Assembly: GCF_023487995.1 (NCBI RefSeq)
Contig: NZ_JAMFKN010000004.1
Span: forward strand, 186,001-250,000
Source of the DNA: Thermohalobaculum sediminis
GTDB taxonomy: Bacteria > Pseudomonadota > Alphaproteobacteria > Rhodobacterales > Rhodobacteraceae
DNA: 64,000 bases
Reading direction: 5' to 3'
Shown piece after piece: positions 31,494-40,204 of this stretch. The translations under genes were made by a program, and so were the position numbers. The notes under the pieces are model-generated. The model ran no database searches and was not told the DNA's origin. It saw only the letters and a program-made list of their open reading frames with translations. Each line of letters opens with the position of its first letter. Positions within the stretch are counted from its first letter, which is position 1.

Positions 31494-32599
31494 CCGGGTC
31501 CGCGCGGCAGCACGCGGCGGTCGAAGGCCACCGACTTGATCAGCGCGAAGGCGGGTTGGCCGACCCCGAGGCCCAGTTCCTCGACCGAGAGGCGCGTGAG
31601 CCGGGCGCGCAACGGCCCGCCCGGCGTCTCGAGGACGACTTCGGCAAAGGCCGTGTCCGGTTCGAGCGCAATAGCGGCGACCCGACCCTCGATCACGTTG
31701 CGGATCGAGAGGCCGCGCGGCCGCTCGGTCGCCACCGACACGTCGCGCGCCCGCGCCCTCAGGCGGATCTCGGCGCCGAGCGGCAGGTCCAGCATCGGCA
31801 TGACCAGCGGCTGCCCGCCGAAATCGACATGGGTCAGCCGGTGCGCGAGGTCCTGCGCCGTGACCCGGACCTCCAGCACCACGCCCGCCTCGAAATGCCC
31901 CGTCAGGGGCTGGAGGTCGAGCCGCTCCAGCGCCTCGGGCAGATCGCCGGTCGCCGCGACGCGCCCCTCGGCCAGCACGACGATGCGGTCGGCCAGGTGC
32001 GCCACCTCGTCGATCGCGTGGGTGACATAGATCGCGGGCACGCCGAATTCATGCACCACGCGCTCGATGTAGGGCAGGATCGCGGCCTTTCGGCGGTTGT
32101 CGAGCGCGGCCAGCGGCTCGTCGAGCAGCATGAGGCGCGGCGATGACAGGAGCGCGCGCCCCATCGCCACCCGCTGCCGCTCGCCGCCCGAGAGAGCGCC
32201 CGTCCGGCGCGCCAGCAGCGGCCCGAGGTCGAGCGCCGCCGCCACGGCCTCGAGACCGGGCGCCGGGCCGTTGCGGCGTGCGCGCCGCAACGCGTAGCGC
32301 AGGTTCCCTGCCACATCGAGATGCGCGAACAGCCGCGCGTCCTGGAACACCACGCCGACGCCGCGCCGGTGGGCGGGCACGCGGATGCCGCGCGCGGTGG
32401 CAAGCCAGATCTCGTCCGCGAAGGAGACCTCGCCGTCGGCCGCGTCCTCGAGCCCCGCGATGATGCGCAATAGCGTGGTCTTGCCTGACCCGCTTGCCCC
32501 GAAGAGGGCGGTCACGCCCGACAGCGCAAACGCGTGCGCAACGTCGAGCCCGAACCCCCCGAGGCGCGCCCGCACGTCGATGCGCAACCCCGCCGCCAT
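31481..32599 (-). CDS. modC: Molybdate ABC transporter ATPase
   Basis: ATPase of the high-affinity molybdate importer, 372 residues. ATPase domain: Walker A FGASGSGKTTLL near 32, signature LSGGERQRVAMGRAL near 130, Walker B LMLLDEPLAALD near 150, H-loop YVTHAIDEV. The C-terminal 130 residues form the TOBE/Mop regulatory domain (LRARARDVSVATERPRGLS). The ATG at 32599 shares its A with the modB stop (TGATG). Confidence 0.92.
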   Translation of the reverse strand: MAAGLRIDVRARLGGFGLDVAHAFALSGVTALFGASGSGKTTLLRIIAGLEDAADGEVSFADEIWLATARGIRVPAHRRGVGVVFQDARLFAHLDVAGNLRYALRRARRNGPAPGLEAVAAALDLGPLLARRTGALSGGERQRVAMGRALLSSPRLMLLDEPLAALDNRRKAAILPYIERVVHEFGVPAIYVTHAIDEVAHLADRIVVLAEGRVAATGDLPEALERLDLQPLTGHFEAGVVLEVRVTAQDLAHRLTHVDFGGQPLVMPMLDLPLGAEIRLRARARDVSVATERPRGLSIRNVIEGRVAAIALEPDTAFAEVVLETPGGPLRARLTRLSVEELGLGVGQPAFALIKSVAFDRRVLPRGPGQAG

Positions 32600-33276
32600 C
32601 AGCGCGCCCGCGCCAGCCGCCCGCCGTTCATCGCGTAGACCGCGAGCAGCACGACGAAGGAAAAGCCCAGCAGGATGGCCGAAAGCCCGTGCGCGGCGGC
32701 GTAGTCGAGCGTCTCGACATGCTCGTAGACCGCTATCGAGATCACCCGCGTCTGGCCGGGAATGTTGCCGCCCACCATCAGCACGACGCCGAATTCGCCG
32801 ATCGTATGCGCGAAGGTCAGCACCATGGCGGTGAGATAGCCGCGGAAGGCGAGCGGCGAGGCCACCGTCAGGAACCAGTCGAGCGGCCCCGCGCCCAGTG
32901 TCGCCGCGGCCTCGACCGGCGCGCGCCCGACCGCCTCGAAGGCCGATTGCAGGGGCTGGACCATGAAGGGCAGGGAGTAGACCACCGAGGCGACCACGAG
33001 GCCGGTGAAGCTGAAGCTGAGCGTGTCGCCGGTGAGCCGCACCCACGCGCCGCCCAGCGCCGTGTCGGGGCTCATCAGCACCAGCAGGTAGAAGCCCATC
33101 ACCGTCGGCGGCAGGACCAGGGGCAGCGCAGTGACCGCCTCGACCGCCGGGCGGATGCGCGCCCGGGTGAAGGCGAGCCACCACGCAAGCGGCGTGCCGA
33201 TCACGAGGAGCGCGAGCGTCGTGACAGCCGCGAGCCGCAGGGTCAGCCACAATGGCCCGAGGTCGCTCAGCTCCAT
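32599..33276 (-). CDS. modB: Molybdate ABC transporter permease
   Basis: Inner-membrane permease of 225 residues with five or six helices, starting LWLTLRLAAVTTLALLVIG and including the EAA coupling loop EAAATLGAGPLDWFLTV near residue 140. The segment PLVLPPTVMGFYLLVLMSP is typical of ModB. Sits between modA and modC on the same strand, overlapping modC by one base. Confidence 0.92.
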   Translation of the reverse strand: MELSDLGPLWLTLRLAAVTTLALLVIGTPLAWWLAFTRARIRPAVEAVTALPLVLPPTVMGFYLLVLMSPDTALGGAWVRLTGDTLSFSFTGLVVASVVYSLPFMVQPLQSAFEAVGRAPVEAAATLGAGPLDWFLTVASPLAFRGYLTAMVLTFAHTIGEFGVVLMVGGNIPGQTRVISIAVYEHVETLDYAAAHGLSAILLGFSFVVLLAVYAMNGGRLARAR

Positions 33277-33292
33277 GCCGCGCCCCGTCCGT

Positions 33293-34075
33293 TCAACCGC
33301 CGTAGCCGAAGCGGGCGATCACGGCGCGCGCCTCGGGGCCCTGCAGGTGGTCGAGGAACGCCCGCGCCGCGGGGTTCTCCGCACCCCGGGCCAGCAGGAC
33401 CGCGTCCTGGCGGATCGGCGCGTGCAGGTCCGCCGGCACTTCCCACGCACTGCCGCCAAGCGTCGAGCCCGGCGCCCGAAGGGCTGCGAGCGCGACGAGG
33501 CCAAGCTCGGCATTTCCCGTCGCGACCAGCGCCAGCGTCTGTCCGATGTTTTGCCCCATCACCACCCGGGGGCCGAGCCTGTCCCAGAGCCCCAGTGACT
33601 GCAACGTCTCGCGGGCCGCGATCCCGTAGGGCGCAAGGTCGGGATTGGCGATGGCGAGCACCCGGAAGTCGCCCGCCTCCAGTACCGCTGCGCCGTCCGG
33701 GCCGACCCGCGCGGGATCGGCGCTCCACAGCGCAAGCCGTCCGGTCGCGTAGGTGAAGCGCGAGCCGGCCACTGCCCGGCCCTCGGCCTCGAGCAGCGCC
33801 GGCCGCGCCTGATCCGCCGCGAGGAGGACGTCGAACGGCGCCCCCGCCGCGATCTGCGCGTAGAGCTTGCCGGTCGCGCCCGCCGTGAAGGTCACGCGAT
33901 GCCCGGTCCGCGCCTCGAACCCCTCGGCCACGGCCCGGGCGGTGTCGAGGAAGTTGGTCGCGACCGCGATCAGCGCGTCGGCAGCCCCGGCCCGCTGCGG
34001 CACCATCGCGAGCGCCGCCGCCAAGATCAGGGCGCCCGCGAGGTGCAGAAACGGATTGCCGCCGTTGCGGCCCAT
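33293..34075 (-). CDS. modA: Molybdate-binding periplasmic protein
   Basis: Substrate-binding protein for molybdate (and tungstate). The 260-residue product has a signal peptide (about 1-27, ending RAGAADA), then IAVATNFLDTARAVAEGFEA and TFTAGATGKLYAQIAAGAPF, which hold the oxyanion-binding Ser/Thr residues of ModA, and FDVLLAADQARPALLEAEG. The ATG at 34075 follows GGGAGC and yields the shortest good signal peptide; an upstream in-frame start would add an unrelated 21-residue tail. A candidate Mo-box lies 63-90 bp upstream. Confidence 0.9.
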   Translation of the reverse strand: MGRNGGNPFLHLAGALILAAALAMVPQRAGAADALIAVATNFLDTARAVAEGFEARTGHRVTFTAGATGKLYAQIAAGAPFDVLLAADQARPALLEAEGRAVAGSRFTYATGRLALWSADPARVGPDGAAVLEAGDFRVLAIANPDLAPYGIAARETLQSLGLWDRLGPRVVMGQNIGQTLALVATGNAELGLVALAALRAPGSTLGGSAWEVPADLHAPIRQDAVLLARGAENPAARAFLDHLQGPEARAVIARFGYGG

Positions 34076-34137
34076 TGAGCAAGCTCCCTCGCCCTCGATT
34101 CCGGGGCCGAGCGTGCCGCGAACCGCAGTCGGGGGCA

Positions 34138-34165
34138 ATCGCTATTTCCATTCGGACATATCGGG
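34138..34165. promoter_or_regulatory. Candidate Mo-box (ModE binding site) overlapping the modE 3' end
   Basis: The plus strand reads ATCGCTAT at 34138-34145 and ATATCGGG at 34158-34165, a dyad with 24 bp between the outer CG pairs (34140-34163). This matches the first half of the alphaproteobacterial Mo-box (ATCGCTATATA) and its spacing; the second half is weaker. It covers the modE stop codon and lies upstream of modA, where ModE would repress the transporter when molybdate is plentiful. Confidence 0.45.
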
Positions 34166-34513
34166 AAGCAGCACGCCCAGCGCCCCGATCTCGGCCGCGC
34201 CGCTTGCGGCGGCGCTGGCCTCGATCCGGCGGAAGCGCGCCAGCACCTCGGCGCCCATTGGCGTAAGCGCCGCGCCCCCGCCATGGCTGCCCCCCTTCGA
34301 GGCTTCGACCAGCGGCTCGCGGAAATAGCCGTTCAGCGTCTCGACGAGCTGCCAGGCGCGCTTGTAGCTCATCCCCAGCCGGCGCCCCGCCGCGGCGATC
34401 GAGCCAGTGTCGCGGATGCCCTCGAGCAGGTCTGCCTTGCCGGGGCCGAGCGCGATGCCGGGCGCGAGCACGACGCGCAGCCTGATGCCCGTCCTGCGAT
34501 TGCCCCGCCTCAT
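34142..34513 (-). CDS. ModE-type winged-helix regulator lacking the molybdate-binding domain
   Basis: A 123-residue DNA-binding protein with the LysR-like winged helix of ModE: LGPGKADLLEGIRDTGSIAA, RRLGMSYKRAWQLVETLN and a glycine-rich wing (SKGGSHGGGAALTPMGAEVL). Full ModE proteins have about 260 residues with two C-terminal Mop domains; here the protein ends after the dimerisation helix, so Mo sensing must differ or need a partner. The ATG overlaps the stop of the upstream dehydrogenase (ATGA), and modA follows downstream. Confidence 0.85.
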   Translation of the reverse strand: MRRGNRRTGIRLRVVLAPGIALGPGKADLLEGIRDTGSIAAAGRRLGMSYKRAWQLVETLNGYFREPLVEASKGGSHGGGAALTPMGAEVLARFRRIEASAAASGAAEIGALGVLLPDMSEWK

Positions 34514-35526
34514 TCCCCGCCCGCAAGCGCGCGGATCTCGGCGAGCAGCGCCGAAGGCACGTCGATGCCCGTGCGTCCGGTCTCGCGCCGGTTGCGGTGT
34601 CGCCGGGCACCGGGCAGGCGCACCCCCGGCTGGGCCAGCATCTCGGCCAGCAGGTTCTCGACCCGGTCGCGCCAGGCTCCCGCGCCGAAGCGGTCGGGGT
34701 CGAGCGCAAGGATCAACTCGCCCCCGACCGGCGGGCCGCCATCCTTGGGGCCGCGCTGCCCGGCCTCGTAGCTGAACACCTCGCCGATCAGCGCGCCAGC
34801 CAGCAGCTCGATCATCAGCGCGATGTTCGAGCCCTTGTAGCCGCCAAAGGGAAGCTGCGCGCCCTTCAGCACCTCGGCCGGGTCGATGGTGGGCTGGCCG
34901 TCGGGGCCGAGGCCCGTTCCGGGGGGCACCGGCTTGCCCTCGCGGGCATGGATCGACACGTCGCCCCGCGCCATTGCGGCGGATGCCTGGTCGAACACCA
35001 CGGGTGGCGCGTCGCGCCGCGGGAAGGCGAAGGCGAGCGGGTTGGTGCCGAAGAAGGGCTTCGTGCCCCCCGCCGGTGCCACCATCGGCGTCGCGCAGGT
35101 GCAGGCAAGCGCCACGAGCCCTGCCTCGGCCAGCGCCTCGACCTCGGGCCAGAGCGCCGCGAAATGGTGGATGTCGACGAGCGCGAGGGCCGCGATGCCC
35201 TGCTCGCGCGTGGCCTCGATCAGCGGCGCGCGGCCCATCTCGATCGCGAGCGGCGCGAAGCCGCCGCGCCCGTCGACCCGCACGACCCCCGGCGCGAGGC
35301 GGGTGACGGACGGCCGGGCCCCGCCATCGACCTTGCCCGATTTCAGCGAGGCGACATAGCCGGGCAGGCGGAACAGGCCATGGCTCTCGGCCCGGTCTGC
35401 CTCGGCCGCCAGCATGACGCCTGCAACCGCCTCGGCATTCGGAGCGTCGCAGCCGTGCCGGGTCAGCGCTGACAGCGCCAGCTCCCGCGCCTCGTCCAGC
35501 GTGATCGTCTCGCGCGCGCTCGCCAT
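34510..35526 (-). CDS. LDH2/malate dehydrogenase-family NAD(P)H-dependent oxidoreductase
   Basis: A 338-residue cytosolic oxidoreductase of the LDH2 superfamily, which includes sulfolactate, ureidoglycolate and delta-1-piperideine-2-carboxylate reductases. Seen: ADRAESHGLFRLPGYV (conserved His near residue 55), ALVDIHHFAALWPEVEALAE, GTKPFFGTNPLAFAFPR, ATMARG-like MARGDVSIHAREGKPVPPG and PFGGYKGSNIALMIELLAG. The exact substrate cannot be assigned. Translational overlap with modE suggests one operon with the molybdate genes, although the family needs no molybdenum. Confidence 0.82.
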   Translation of the reverse strand: MASARETITLDEARELALSALTRHGCDAPNAEAVAGVMLAAEADRAESHGLFRLPGYVASLKSGKVDGGARPSVTRLAPGVVRVDGRGGFAPLAIEMGRAPLIEATREQGIAALALVDIHHFAALWPEVEALAEAGLVALACTCATPMVAPAGGTKPFFGTNPLAFAFPRRDAPPVVFDQASAAMARGDVSIHAREGKPVPPGTGLGPDGQPTIDPAEVLKGAQLPFGGYKGSNIALMIELLAGALIGEVFSYEAGQRGPKDGGPPVGGELILALDPDRFGAGAWRDRVENLLAEMLAQPGVRLPGARRHRNRRETGRTGIDVPSALLAEIRALAGGE

Positions 35527-35663
35527 CGCCCGACCTCCCTCATCCTGCGCGACCGACTAGACCATTGCCTGCCCGGCCCCGCAAGGATGTGCGCGGGGCC
35601 CGGCTTCCATGCGCCGCGCTTCGGCATTACATTGCCCCGAATGGATGCAGGAGCCCCAGCGCG

Positions 35664-36062
35664 ATGCATGGTCAGGCCGAGCCCGCCGAGACCCTGCCCC
35701 CCGGCACCCCGGGAGGCGAAGAGGCGCGCCGCGTGCGAGGCCCCGGCTGGGTGAGCCGCAACCGCGAGGCGCTGGCGACGGCGCGTCGGCTTGGCGCCGC
35801 GGTGGTGATGGTCGCGCCACCCCCGGCACGCATCCCGCTCGCGCTTGCCTGCCTCGCGATCGACGGGGCGCTCTGGGCCGAGGAAGCCCGGCGCGGTGCG
35901 CGCGAGGGGGCGGGGCTCGCGATCGGCGGCGCGGGACTCGCGCTCGATGCGGCCGCGATGGCGGCGGCGATGGCCTCGGCCCCCGCGGCGCTGGCGCGGC
36001 AGGCCCCCCGGCTGATCGCCGCACGCCGCATCCTCGCGCAGCTCGAGTCCCGCCGGCGCTGA
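35664..36062 (+). CDS. Hypothetical small protein with two hydrophobic segments
   Basis: Not recognised. 132 residues from the ATG at 35664, which follows GGAG at 9 bp. The N-terminal 35 residues are polar and Pro/Glu-rich; residues 40-65 (RLGAAVVMVAPPPARIPLAL) and 85-110 (a Gly/Ala-rich stretch) are hydrophobic enough to be membrane helices; the C-terminus is basic (RLIAARRILAQLESRRR). It stands alone between divergent ldh2-type and downstream transaminase genes, and in-frame reading is clean, so it is probably real. Confidence 0.6.
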   Translation: MHGQAEPAETLPPGTPGGEEARRVRGPGWVSRNREALATARRLGAAVVMVAPPPARIPLALACLAIDGALWAEEARRGAREGAGLAIGGAGLALDAAAMAAAMASAPAALARQAPRLIAARRILAQLESRRR

Positions 36063-36143
36063 GCCCACCCGCGACGAAACCCTTGCCAGCGACCGGCGAT
36101 GCCGCTCACCCTCCCGCAGACGCAGCGGCAGGGAGAGCGGGGG

Positions 36144-37046
36144 ATGCAGGACTGGTCGAAGGGCGCCGCCATCATCCGCGGCGAGATCGTGCCCATTGCC
36201 GAGGCCCGGATCGGCGTGACCGACTGGGGGCTGACCCGCTCGGACATCACCTATGACGTCGTGCCGGTGCTGGACGGCGCCTTCTTCCGGCTGCCCGATT
36301 ATCTGAAGCGCTTTGCCGCTTCGCGCGCGGCGCTGCGGCTCGCGATCCCCGAGGACGACGCGGCGATCCGCGCGGCGCTTCACGCCATCGTGGCGCGGGC
36401 CGGGCTGCGCGACGCCTATGTCGCGATGGTTGCCAGCCGGGGCACGCCCGCGATCCCCGGCGCGCGCGACCCGCGCGCCTGCGCGAACCATTTCTACGCC
36501 TGGTGCGTGCCTTATCTGCGGGTGATTCCGGCCGAGGTCGAGGCCCGCGGCGCCCGCCTCTGGGTCTCGAAGTCCGTCCACCGCATCCCCGAGGACAGCG
36601 TGAACCCGCGGGTGAAGAACTACCACTGGGGCGACTTCACGCAGGCGCTGTTCGAGGCCTATGACCACGGCGCGGACAGTGCCGTGCTGACCGACCACGC
36701 GGGCAACCTCTCTGAGGGGCCGGGCTTCAACGTGTTCTGCATCGCGGGCGGGCGGCTGATCACGCCCCGCGGGCACTGTCTCGAGGGCATCACGCGGCAG
36801 ACCGTGCTCGAGGCCGCCGCCGAGCTCGGCATCCCGGCGGAGGTGCGCGATCTGCCATTGGCCGAGTTCATCGAGGCCGACGAGGTGTTCACCGCCACCA
36901 CCGCCGGCGGCCCGGTGCCTGTGGTGCAGGTTGATGGCCGCGTCTACGGCAACGGCGCGCCCGGCCCGGCGAGCGAGGCGCTGCGCGCACGCTATTGGGA
37001 GATGACGCGCCGCCCCGCCCTGCGCGACCAGGTGGCCTACGCCTGA
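36144..37046 (+). CDS. Fold-type IV PLP transaminase (branched-chain or (R)-amine transaminase group)
   Basis: A 300-residue class IV aminotransferase. Motifs: [20 protein letters not shown] then [17 protein letters not shown] (about residues 13-50), the PLP-binding Lys in [12 protein letters not shown] near 158, [17 protein letters not shown] near 188 and [16 protein letters not shown] near 250. These align well with both BcaT-like proteins and fungal (R)-selective amine transaminases, whose N-terminus reads similarly (EARI...SDLTYDV..VWDGRFFRLDD). It is a monocistronic gene ahead of pyrH; the substrate is not fixed by sequence. Confidence 0.82.
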   Translation: MQDWSKGAAIIRGEIVPIAEARIGVTDWGLTRSDITYDVVPVLDGAFFRLPDYLKRFAASRAALRLAIPEDDAAIRAALHAIVARAGLRDAYVAMVASRGTPAIPGARDPRACANHFYAWCVPYLRVIPAEVEARGARLWVSKSVHRIPEDSVNPRVKNYHWGDFTQALFEAYDHGADSAVLTDHAGNLSEGPGFNVFCIAGGRLITPRGHCLEGITRQTVLEAAAELGIPAEVRDLPLAEFIEADEVFTATTAGGPVPVVQVDGRVYGNGAPGPASEALRARYWEMTRRPALRDQVAYA

Positions 37047-37129
37047 GACGCCGGCGCGTCAGCCGCCTTGCATCGGGGACCGCTTTCGGACATGGTCCGC
37101 GCGACCGCACGCGAGGGGGGGAGAGCCGC

Positions 37130-37870
37130 ATGACCGAGAGCGCCGCAGCCGCCGACACAGCCCCCCTCTACGCCCGCGTCCTGCTCAAGCTCTCGGGCGA
37201 GGCGCTGATGGGCGACCAGGGCTTCGGCCTGCACCCGCCCACCGTCAAGCGCATCGCGCTCGAGGTGAAGCGGGCCCATGAGCGGGGTATCGAGCTCTGC
37301 CTCGTGATCGGCGGTGGGAACATCTTCCGGGGCCTGTCGGGCGCGGCGCAGGGCATGGACCGGGCGCAGGCCGACTACATGGGGATGCTGGCGACGGTGA
37401 TGAACGCGCTGGGCATGCAGTCGGCGCTCGAGGGGATCGGCATCCACACCCGCGTCCAGTCGGCGATCCCGATGGACACGGTCTGCGAGCCCTATATCCG
37501 CCGCCGGGCGATCCGGCATCTCGAGAAGGGCCGCGTCGTGATCTTTGCCGCCGGCACCGGCAATCCCTATTTCACCACCGACACGGCGGCAACGCTGCGG
37601 GCGATGGAGATGAACTGCAACGCGATCTTCAAGGGCACCAGCGTCGATGGCATCTATAACAGTGACCCCAAGCTGAACCCGAAGGCCGAGCGCTACGACA
37701 GCATCAGCTATGACGAGGTGCTGGCGAAGAACCTGAAGGTGATGGACGCCTCGGCCATCGCGCTCGCGCGTGACAACACCCTGCCGATCGTGGTGTTCTC
37801 GTTGCGCGAGGAGGGGGCGATGAGCGATGTGCTCTATGGCCGCGGACGCTTCACGGTGGTAGGCCCCTGA
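37130..37870 (+). CDS. pyrH: UMP kinase
   Basis: Hexameric amino-acid-kinase-fold enzyme making UDP from UMP for pyrimidine and cell-envelope precursors. The 246-residue protein has [50 protein letters not shown] and the UMP-binding [14 protein letters not shown]. The ATG at 37130 follows GAGGGGGGGAG. First gene of the conserved pyrH-frr-uppS-cdsA-dxr-rseP-bamA cluster. Confidence 0.94.
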   Translation: MTESAAAADTAPLYARVLLKLSGEALMGDQGFGLHPPTVKRIALEVKRAHERGIELCLVIGGGNIFRGLSGAAQGMDRAQADYMGMLATVMNALGMQSALEGIGIHTRVQSAIPMDTVCEPYIRRRAIRHLEKGRVVIFAAGTGNPYFTTDTAATLRAMEMNCNAIFKGTSVDGIYNSDPKLNPKAERYDSISYDEVLAKNLKVMDASAIALARDNTLPIVVFSLREEGAMSDVLYGRGRFTVVGP

Positions 37871-37906
37871 CCGGGCGCGAGGGACGACAGAAGGGGACAG
37901 ACGGGC

Positions 37907-38470
37907 ATGTCCGAAGACATCGAGATCGACACCGACGACCTCGAGCGCCGCATGGACGGGGCGCTCGCGGCGCTCCGCACCGAGTTCGCGAGCCTGCGCA
38001 CCGGCCGTGCCTCGGCTAGCATGCTCGATCCGGTCACCGTCGACGCCTATGGCGCGACCACGCCGATCAACCAGGTGGCGACCATCAACGTGCCCGAGCC
38101 GCGCATGATCACCATCGCGGTCTGGGACAAGTCTCTGGTCGGCAAGGTCGAGAAGGCTATTCGCGCCTCGGGCCTCGGGATCAACCCGGTGGTCGATGGC
38201 ACGCTGCTGCGCCTGCCGATCCCCGAGCTGAACGAGGAGCGCCGCCGCGAATTGACCAAAGTTGCCGGCCAGTATGCCGAACAGGCGCGTGTCGCGATTC
38301 GGAACATTCGCCGCGATGGCATGGACCAGATCAAGAAGGCCAAGGCGCAGGGCATGTCCGAGGACGACCAGAAGCTGTGGCACGACGAGATCCAGTCCAT
38401 GACCGATGCGGCGATTAAGAAGGTCGACCACGCGCTCGAGACGAAGCAGGCCGAGATCATGCAGGTCTGA
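37907..38470 (+). CDS. frr: Ribosome recycling factor
   Basis: Splits post-termination ribosomes together with EF-G. 187 residues, the usual length, with [20 protein letters not shown] near 25, the loop [10 protein letters not shown] and [39 protein letters not shown] in the long helical arm. Lies 36 bp after pyrH. Confidence 0.95.
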   Translation: MSEDIEIDTDDLERRMDGALAALRTEFASLRTGRASASMLDPVTVDAYGATTPINQVATINVPEPRMITIAVWDKSLVGKVEKAIRASGLGINPVVDGTLLRLPIPELNEERRRELTKVAGQYAEQARVAIRNIRRDGMDQIKKAKAQGMSEDDQKLWHDEIQSMTDAAIKKVDHALETKQAEIMQV

Positions 38471-38542
38471 CGCCTCGCGCATCGCCCGGCCCTCGCGGTC
38501 GGCGTCGGTGCAGGCGGCCGGGCCGGGACCAGGGTGGGCAGG

Positions 38543-39286
38543 ATGCAGCTTGACGAGACCGCGGCGCCGGGCAAGGTCGGCATGCCGGCAAATGTCGCGA
38601 TCATCATGGACGGCAACGGGCGCTGGGCGCAGCGGCGCGGCCTGCCGCGCTCGGCAGGGCATCTCGCCGGCGTGAACCGCCTGCGCGAGATCGTGCGCAC
38701 GGCCTCGAACCTCGGGCTTCGCTCGCTCACGGTGTTCGCCTTCTCGACCGAGAACTGGCGGCGGCCCGACTACGAGGTGCAGGTGCTCATGCGCCTCTTC
38801 CGGCGCTTCGTCGTGCGCGAGGTGGACGAACTCGACCAAATGCGCGCCCGCGTGCGCTTCATCGGTCAGCGCGACCGCTTGCCCGCGGATCTGCGGCGCA
38901 CCATGGCGCAGTTGGAGATGCGGACCGCACGGAACCCGGGGCTCGTGCTCCAGATCGCGGTTTCGTACGGCTCGCGGGCCGAGTTGCTCGACGCCATGCG
39001 CGCCATCGCCGCCGAGACGGCAGAGGGCCGGCTCGATCCGGAGGCGATCACCGAGGAGACGATCGCGCGCCATCTCTGGACCGCGGGGGTCGGCGACCCC
39101 GACCTCGTGATCCGCACCAGCGGCGAGATGCGGATCTCGAACTTCCTGCTGTGGCAGTCGGCCTATGCCGAATACGCCTTCGTCGAGGAATGCTGGCCCG
39201 ACTTCACGCCCGAGCGGTTCCGCGAGGTGCTCGAGGACTTCGCGGCCCGCGAGCGCCGCTTCGGCGCGGTCAGCGCCGCGGTCTGA
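38543..39286 (+). CDS. uppS: (2Z,6E)-undecaprenyl diphosphate synthase
   Basis: Cis-prenyltransferase producing C55-PP, the lipid carrier of peptidoglycan and surface polysaccharides. The 247-residue protein has VAIIMDGNGRWAQRRGLPR (catalytic Asp, about residues 19-37), LTVFAFSTENWRRP, and RTSGEMRISNFLLWQSAYAE near 195. The ATG at 38543 has GGTGGGCAGG before it; a GTG three codons upstream is an alternative start. Confidence 0.93.
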   Translation: MQLDETAAPGKVGMPANVAIIMDGNGRWAQRRGLPRSAGHLAGVNRLREIVRTASNLGLRSLTVFAFSTENWRRPDYEVQVLMRLFRRFVVREVDELDQMRARVRFIGQRDRLPADLRRTMAQLEMRTARNPGLVLQIAVSYGSRAELLDAMRAIAAETAEGRLDPEAITEETIARHLWTAGVGDPDLVIRTSGEMRISNFLLWQSAYAEYAFVEECWPDFTPERFREVLEDFAARERRFGAVSAAV

Positions 39287-39301
39287 CGGGGCGCGCGGCC
39301 G

Positions 39302-40147
39302 ATGTCCGCCGCCGCGACCGGCCCCGGACCGCGCTTTGCGGACCTCCGGGCAAGGGTTCTCTCGGCCGCCGTGGCGGGCGGGGGGGCTTTCGCGCTGCTC
39401 GCGCTCGGCGGCATCTGGTCGGCGGCGCTGGCCTCCGGGCTCGCGGCGCTGATGCTCTGGGAATGGGACGCGATCACGCGACATCGCGGGGCGCCGCCGG
39501 GCCTCGGCGCGGCCCTGCCGGCTCTCGGCGCCGCAGGCGCGGTCGCGGCGGGCTATGTCGGGGGGTGGGGCGCGGGACTCGGGGTCCTCGGCCTCGTGGC
39601 CGCCGCGTCGGCCGGGCAAGAGATCGTCGCCGGCCGGGGGACGGCCGCGGTCTGGGCGGCGCTTGGCCCGGCCTGTCTCGGGGCTGCCTGCCTAGCCTTC
39701 CTGTGGCTGCGGCTGACCGACCCCTTCGGCGTGCTGGCCTGCCTCTGGATCGTGCTGGTCGTTGCCTCGTCAGACATCGGCGGGTATTTCGCGGGCCGGA
39801 TGTTCGGCGGGCCGAAGCTGTGGCGGCGGGTGAGCCCGGGCAAGACATGGTCGGGCGCGGCGGGCGCGGTGGCGCTCGCGGTTCTCTCGGGCGGCGTCTT
39901 TTCCTGGGCGACCACCGGCACCTATTATGGCGAGGTCTGCGCCGTCTCGGCCGCGTGCTCAGTGCTCGCGCAGGCGGGCGATCTGGCCGAGTCGGCGGTC
40001 AAGCGCCATTTCGGCGTCAAGGATTCGGGCCGCATCCTGCCCGGCCATGGCGGGGTGCTCGACCGGCTCGACGGGCTGACGGCGGCGACGCTGGTGGTTG
40101 CGGCGGTCACGCTGTGGCGCGGGCAGACGGTTTTCATCTGGTCCTGA
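39302..40147 (+). CDS. cdsA: Phosphatidate cytidylyltransferase
   Basis: Integral membrane enzyme that makes CDP-diacylglycerol. 281 residues with about seven hydrophobic segments and the family signature near the C-terminus: SAVKRHFGVKDSGRILPGHG then GVLDRLDGL (about 230-258), which binds Mg2+ and CTP. Starts 16 bp after uppS. Confidence 0.93.
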   Translation: MSAAATGPGPRFADLRARVLSAAVAGGGAFALLALGGIWSAALASGLAALMLWEWDAITRHRGAPPGLGAALPALGAAGAVAAGYVGGWGAGLGVLGLVAAASAGQEIVAGRGTAAVWAALGPACLGAACLAFLWLRLTDPFGVLACLWIVLVVASSDIGGYFAGRMFGGPKLWRRVSPGKTWSGAAGAVALAVLSGGVFSWATTGTYYGEVCAVSAACSVLAQAGDLAESAVKRHFGVKDSGRILPGHGGVLDRLDGLTAATLVVAAVTLWRGQTVFIWS

Positions 40148-40204
40148 GCCGGCCCGGATGCGATGAAGATGCATGCCGCTTCGGCGGCGCGGACGGGAAC
40201 GACG

